From Treponema sp. UBA1240 (lineage in GTDB: Bacteria; Spirochaetota; Spirochaetia; Treponematales; Treponemataceae), in NCBI GenBank assembly GCA_002308875.1, contig DBWK01000063.1, positions 42,495 to 89,128 of the forward strand: a DNA stretch of 46,634 bases. The letters are read 5' to 3'. Below the pieces are notes generated by a model. The model did not search any database. It saw only the letters and a program-made list of their open reading frames with translations, and had not been told where the DNA came from. The position numbers were made by a program, and so were the translations under genes. Below, in pieces: positions 42,989 through 46,634 of the stretch. How positions within the stretch are numbered: the stretch's first letter is position 1; every line of letters begins with the position of its first letter.

Positions 42989-45336
42989 TTTGTAACCGAT
43001 ACAGCTTCAAAAGAAGCTGTATCTTTCCAAATCTGTATATTGGGAAAAACTTCGTGGGTTGCACCTGTTATTTCCGATGTATTTTCTTCCATTGAATATA
43101 CACAGTTGTAAAGTTCCGCGCCGCGCCCGCGCTTTGTGTTTAAAAGACAGCGTGATTTTTTCAGGCTGAAAAGACAGTCTGTCAGTGAAAAGCCAACGGT
43201 GTTTTCTGCGGTCAACGAAAAACATGAATCGTTTCCAATTATTTCAGTTTTGGTTGCATTTACACCCGATGCATAGTTTGAAGAAACAACCGTAATGTTT
43301 GATTTGTTCAAATTAAGTCTGCTGTTTTCGCAGTTCAGAGCCTGAGCTGATTTTATACCGGTAAAAATTAGTTCACAGTTGTTCAGTGAAAGACCGGCGT
43401 TGTTTGTCAGTATAAGCGGATTGTCAGCCAAAGAAGGATAGTTCGCTTCTTCTCCAAAAATAAGTCCGCTCTTTTCAAAAAGACAGTTTTCAATAACAAC
43501 GTTACAATTCTTTATTTTAAAAATACCGTCGCGCAGGAATGAAAAGCGGCAGTTACCGTAACCTGTGATTGTGCAGTCCGATAGCAGCTGTATTGACTGC
43601 AAATCGTTGAAAGTGCCTTTTACGTGCAAAACGGATTTTTCAAGCGAATTTACAGCACCAAACGCTTCTTCCACCGTAGTAAAAGGATTTTGTGGTGAAC
43701 CGTCAGGAATTTTGCTCCGGCTTGCTGAGTCCAGATAGTAGTTGTTTTTGTCGACTGTTGCCCGGAATACTGAAACATCGCTTTTGTTGCCGGCTGCATC
43801 CTTTGCGTAGGCATATACGGTATAGTTTACCGCTAACGATTCGTCACCGGTCAGCAACATCTTTGTTCCGGCAAAAGGCATAAATTCGAGATCTTCAGGC
43901 ACGGAAACATCTTCGGGCGCGGTAAAGGTTTCATAAAAGTCCGCGCTTTTATAGGTTTCATCTATGGCAGTGTAAATAGATTCGGAAGAATACAGGTTCA
44001 ATCCTATATCATTGCGGAACCAGTATCCGTTTTCGGAATTAATGAGCAAGGGCGGTGCCGGCGGCTGACGGTCAATTTTTACCGAAAACGCAAGTTCTCC
44101 CTGTCTAATATTTCCATAATATACCGGAAGCGAAACTGATACGGTTTTTTCTTCGCCATACAAAGCGTCAATATAGTAAGTTGTAAGAGGTCTTGAAACT
44201 TCTCCCTGATTTTCAAGCCGGAAAGTGTACAGCGGATTTGAACACTGTATTTCAAGAGGACGGTTTGTTATATTGTTTTCGGGAAGTCCCGTCAGAACCG
44301 GCTTGGGAGGCAGCTCAAGACTTTGTATTCGTGAGTTTTCCTTCCAGCGGATAGTGTGTCGCTTTGTTCTGTCAATAAAAAACGGCTCGCTGTATGTACG
44401 CCAGTTTTCGCCGTCGACCGAATATTGTACCGGATTTTCGTTTTTCAGCATAACAAAATTCCAGTCTATTATCTGTAGTGGAGAACTAAGAGCAAGCTGC
44501 TGTACATTACCTGTTGACGGAGCGTCAATCGACTGCAGCATATACCTGTAAAAAGCGTTGTTGCAGTTTATGAGCAACGGAACGCAGCTGTTACGGCAGG
44601 ACGGAACTTGCGGAGTAAGCGTTTGACCTTTTAGATAAGGATGCGCATTGTCGCCTATAACAAAAACGGTGTTTTCCGGCAGAGTTACGGAAGAATCAGT
44701 TCCGATTGAAATAATCGGTTCCATTGAAGATATGTTCAGCGGCGGTTTTTTCCCGCCTGCTTCTTTTACCGTGTATGCGATTGTCTTTTCCATTATTGTT
44801 CCGCTGGAATGAACGGCGCTTATTTTTACTTCAACGTTCCCGCTGATGTCTATCAAAACCGGACCGTCGTACGCAAAACCGAATTCAAGCGGATCCGTTC
44901 CGCTGAACGAATAAAAAACTTCCGTATCATTGGAACATTCTATAACCAGAGCCTGTTTGTTTGCCCAGGTTCCCGGTGCAGGGCTCAGTATATTGATTTT
45001 AGGTGCATTGGATGAAATTTCACGACTGAGTGTTATCTGACGGCTTCTTGTTCCGCCGAAAGTTTCAGTCCATGCTGTTACTGTGTCATTGTGGTTTACT
45101 GAAAGTGTGTCAGAATCATAGGCTTCGCCTTCGGTAACTGTTCCTGTAAACGAATCAAAAACCCTGTAATGCACAAGTTCCTGCGGATTTACGGAAAACT
45201 TGTAGATAAAACCATTTTTTGTTTTTTGCACCGTATATTTAGGCGCAAGCAGAACCTGAGAGTAAATCAATTGTGTAAAAAAAAGTGAGAAAAAAAAGAT
45301 AGCAATTTTCTTTAAGTTAAAAGGCTTTTTCGTCAT
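42985..45336 (-). CDS. Large exported protein with Ig/chitobiase-like repeats and C-terminal beta-helix
   Basis: This 783-residue protein has a signal peptide (KKIAIFFFSLFFTQLIYS). The N-terminal half has Ig-like or chitobiase/beta-hexosaminidase C-terminal-like units (EVFYSFSGTDPLEFGFAYDG and YSVDGENWRTYSEP) and further sandwiches. From about 540, DGSPQNPFTTVEEAFGAV starts a right-handed beta-helix (DUF1565 type): ITGYGNCRFSFLRDGIF, NCNVVIENCLFE and NNCELIFTG. No catalytic residues identified. It is probably a surface or periplasmic adhesion- or carbohydrate-related protein. A GAGAG site precedes the ATG. The gap from the phosphoribosyltransferase gene is 21 bases and it overlaps rnhB by four. 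Confidence 0.75.
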   Translation of the reverse strand: MTKKPFNLKKIAIFFFSLFFTQLIYSQVLLAPKYTVQKTKNGFIYKFSVNPQELVHYRVFDSFTGTVTEGEAYDSDTLSVNHNDTVTAWTETFGGTRSRQITLSREISSNAPKINILSPAPGTWANKQALVIECSNDTEVFYSFSGTDPLEFGFAYDGPVLIDISGNVEVKISAVHSSGTIMEKTIAYTVKEAGGKKPPLNISSMEPIISIGTDSSVTLPENTVFVIGDNAHPYLKGQTLTPQVPSCRNSCVPLLINCNNAFYRYMLQSIDAPSTGNVQQLALSSPLQIIDWNFVMLKNENPVQYSVDGENWRTYSEPFFIDRTKRHTIRWKENSRIQSLELPPKPVLTGLPENNITNRPLEIQCSNPLYTFRLENQGEVSRPLTTYYIDALYGEEKTVSVSLPVYYGNIRQGELAFSVKIDRQPPAPPLLINSENGYWFRNDIGLNLYSSESIYTAIDETYKSADFYETFTAPEDVSVPEDLEFMPFAGTKMLLTGDESLAVNYTVYAYAKDAAGNKSDVSVFRATVDKNNYYLDSASRSKIPDGSPQNPFTTVEEAFGAVNSLEKSVLHVKGTFNDLQSIQLLSDCTITGYGNCRFSFLRDGIFKIKNCNVVIENCLFEKSGLIFGEEANYPSLADNPLILTNNAGLSLNNCELIFTGIKSAQALNCENSRLNLNKSNITVVSSNYASGVNATKTEIIGNDSCFSLTAENTVGFSLTDCLFSLKKSRCLLNTKRGRGAELYNCVYSMEENTSEITGATHEVFPNIQIWKDTASFEAVSVTK

Positions 45337-45357
45337 ACTCTCAAATCCATGAACACA

Positions 45358-45963
45358 TTACGGAAAAATGTATTTCATTGCTTCCTTGAGTTCAGGGTCA
45401 TCCTTATAATAGTTTTCTTCAAGCTCTTCCTGTGAAAGACCTACAAGTTCGTGACTCATATAGTGAATCCAGCGGTCTTCTTCCGGCTTGGTAATTTCAA
45501 ATTTGCGGCACCAGTAGTCCGGCTGAATCGGAAGCTGAGTTTCTTTGTATGTAAAATACTTGTAATCATGAACGGCAACTTTTATATCTTTACGCGGAAT
45601 ACCTTTTTCAAGGAGAACGTCAACAAGATAATTGATTGTCTTGCCGGTATCAAAAATATCATCAACCAAAAGAATTTTGTCGCCGGGACGCAGATGTTCC
45701 GGTGAATAAGTCCAGCCGTCAATCATAACCCTGTCACGCTGTCTTATGTCCGTATATGAACGTGCAACAACAGCCGCATACAAAACCGGATGAACGTCTT
45801 TGCGGGCAAGCTTAAAGTATTCGCTTACAACGTTTGCAACGTACGCGCCGCCACGGAGTGAAACGTAAATAACATCGGGAATAAATCCGTCCTGAATGAT
45901 TTTATATGCCATTTTCAGAGAATTGTTCCGAACTTTATCATAAGGCAAAAATTCTTTATGCAT
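45358..45963 (-). CDS. Purine phosphoribosyltransferase (xanthine/guanine type)
   Basis: The 201-residue protein has the PRPP-binding loop ILLVDDIFDTGKT at about 98-110 and the upstream YVSLRGGAYVANVVSEYF, as in xanthine-guanine phosphoribosyltransferases of the COG2236 type that salvage purine bases. Exact base specificity is not clear. A GAGAGGA site lies five bases before the ATG. A promoter (45986-46014) lies just upstream. It is the first gene of the operon with the beta-helix gene and rnhB. Confidence 0.85.
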   Translation of the reverse strand: MHKEFLPYDKVRNNSLKMAYKIIQDGFIPDVIYVSLRGGAYVANVVSEYFKLARKDVHPVLYAAVVARSYTDIRQRDRVMIDGWTYSPEHLRPGDKILLVDDIFDTGKTINYLVDVLLEKGIPRKDIKVAVHDYKYFTYKETQLPIQPDYWCRKFEITKPEEDRWIHYMSHELVGLSQEELEENYYKDDPELKEAMKYIFP

Positions 45964-45985
45964 AATATCCTCTCTATAAATACTA

Positions 45986-46014
45986 ATTTTACAGCTAAAA
46001 CTTTAAAAAAACAA
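45986..46014 (-). promoter_or_regulatory. Promoter of the phosphoribosyltransferase operon
   Basis: Minus strand TTGTTT (46009-46014), 17 bases, TAAAAT (45986-45991). The start would be about 15 bases before the ATG, leaving room for the ribosome-binding site. Confidence 0.6.
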
Positions 46015-46020
46015 TATTGC

Positions 46021-46049
46021 TGTACACCAAATTCAAATTGTGCTATATT
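46021..46049 (+). promoter_or_regulatory. Promoter of the solute-binding gene
   Basis: TGTACA (46021-46026), 17 bases, TATATT (46044-46049), with TGC immediately before (extended -10). GGAGGT (46063-46068) and ATG 46078 follow. Confidence 0.65.
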
Positions 46050-46077
46050 TTCTGAAAGAATTGGAGGTGTTTCTATT

Positions 46078-46634
46078 ATGAAAAAAATTCTTACTCTTTT
46101 GATTGCAGTATGTTTGCTGACTTCTGCTGTTTTTGCTGGCGGAAAAAAGGAAAAGGTTGTTATTAATTCTGCAGCAGACCTCGCAGGTAAAAAAATCGGT
46201 GTACAGGCAGGTACAACCGGCGAAATGTGGGTTGAAGAAAATGTTGAAGGTGCAAAGATTTCTTCTTTCAAAACAGGAATAGATGCGGCACTTGACCTTA
46301 AGAACGGTGCAATCGACGCTGTTGTTCTTGATGAACTTCCTGCAAAGGAAATTGTTTCACGCAACAAGAATCTTACTATTGTAAAAGATAATTTTGCACG
46401 CGAAGAATACGCTATCGCTGTAAAAAAAGGCAATCCCGAACTGCTTGATTCAATCAACAAAACAATTGAAACAATGAAAGCAAACGGCGACTATGAAAAA
46501 CTTGTAAACGCATTCATGCCTGTTGACGGCAAAATTGTTATTCCTGCTGACAAAACAGATAGTTCTGCTTCAAAAATTGTTAAGCTCGGAACAAACGCCG
46601 CATTCCCACCGTTTGAATATGTTGAAGGAAAAGA
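46078..46634 (+). CDS. Amino-acid-type solute-binding protein with duplicated half domain (3' end outside window)
   Basis: The visible 185 codons start with a signal peptide (MKKILTLLIAVCLLTSAVFA) and GGKKEK. Residues about 31-147 look like the second lobe and C-terminus of an SBP_bac_3 protein: DLAGKKIGVQAGTTGEMW, NGAIDAVVLDELPAKEIV, EEYAIAVKKGNPELL. Then residues 167 onward restart with VKLGTNAAFPPFEYVEGK, the usual N-terminal beginning of the same family. So a half domain precedes a probably complete domain, and the protein is cut by the window edge. Ribosome-binding site GGAGGT is clear. Likely transports amino acids; the permease is not in view. Confidence 0.8.
   Translation, partial: MKKILTLLIAVCLLTSAVFAGGKKEKVVINSAADLAGKKIGVQAGTTGEMWVEENVEGAKISSFKTGIDAALDLKNGAIDAVVLDELPAKEIVSRNKNLTIVKDNFAREEYAIAVKKGNPELLDSINKTIETMKANGDYEKLVNAFMPVDGKIVIPADKTDSSASKIVKLGTNAAFPPFEYVEGK

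Noticed and set aside
45915..46460. 181-residue minus-strand frame across the gap and the final solute-binding gene
   Set aside because: Antisense to a gene with signal peptide and good ribosome-binding site; crosses the divergent promoter region.
1..46634. tRNA, rRNA, CRISPR, transposase, attachment site
   Set aside because: Scanned by eye in the gaps between genes; no cloverleaf, repeat array, inverted-repeat IS end or integrase was seen. A dedicated tRNA and ncRNA search would settle this.

Overview
This window looks like chromosomal DNA of a spirochete, most likely a Treponema. Evidence: a bacterial V-type ATPase operon instead of an F-type one; many spirochete-style lipoproteins and secreted proteins with no wider relatives that I recognise; LolA; a tandem cyclic-nucleotide-domain regulator; a RarA fusion; and gene order secG - EIIA - V-ATPase, which I recall (not checked) resembles the second V-ATPase locus of Treponema pallidum. 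Species is not determinable here. Coding is dense on both strands. I saw no tRNA, rRNA, CRISPR, insertion sequence or prophage, and no gene-free stretch over 300 bases.

Layout. 1-6565 (minus): secG, a PtsN-like EIIA, then V-ATPase subunits G-like, C, I, K, F, E and A, with A cut by the left edge. 6841-10221 (plus): 2,4-diaminobutyrate aminotransferase and decarboxylase (a 1,3-diaminopropane route) and pncC. 10218-11792 (minus): an oligopeptide-binding lipoprotein. 11932-14866 (plus): a 7TM-receptor/PP2C phosphatase and a methyltransferase. 14885-18662 (minus): thioesterase, U32 peptidase-family protein, lamin-tail lipoprotein. 18843-26002 (plus): clpP, a UPF0158-GNAT fusion, a stand-alone DbpA RNA-binding domain, a His-rich CobW GTPase, an RNB exoribonuclease and a GT28-like glycosyltransferase. 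25976-30792 (minus): rimO, rodZ-like, lolA, a tautomerase and a double cNMP-binding regulator. 30853-31707 (plus): a PHP phosphoesterase. 31713-35589 (minus): rarA fusion, lipoprotein and outer-membrane protein. 35767-40104 (plus): folD-folE2-miaB-LapA-like-SPOR operon. 40109-40834 (minus): an OmpR-type regulator with an altered phosphorylation site. 40966-42429 (plus): an unknown exported protein. 42431-45963 (minus): phosphoribosyltransferase, a large beta-helix protein and rnhB. 46078-end (plus): a solute-binding protein of unusual domain order, cut by the right edge.

General features. Genes within operons are packed with ATGA or TAATG overlaps. All six convergent gene pairs have 3' ends within 18 bases of each other or overlapping. 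Several monocistronic or operon-leading genes have no Shine-Dalgarno sequence and have a -10 element exactly six bases before the ATG, which predicts leaderless transcripts; this is the most systematic unusual signal I found. Other items worth attention are the Asp-to-Glu receiver, the solute-binding protein that begins with a C-terminal half-domain, the RarA and GNAT fusions, and the diaminopropane pathway with its own inverted repeat and intercistronic terminator.
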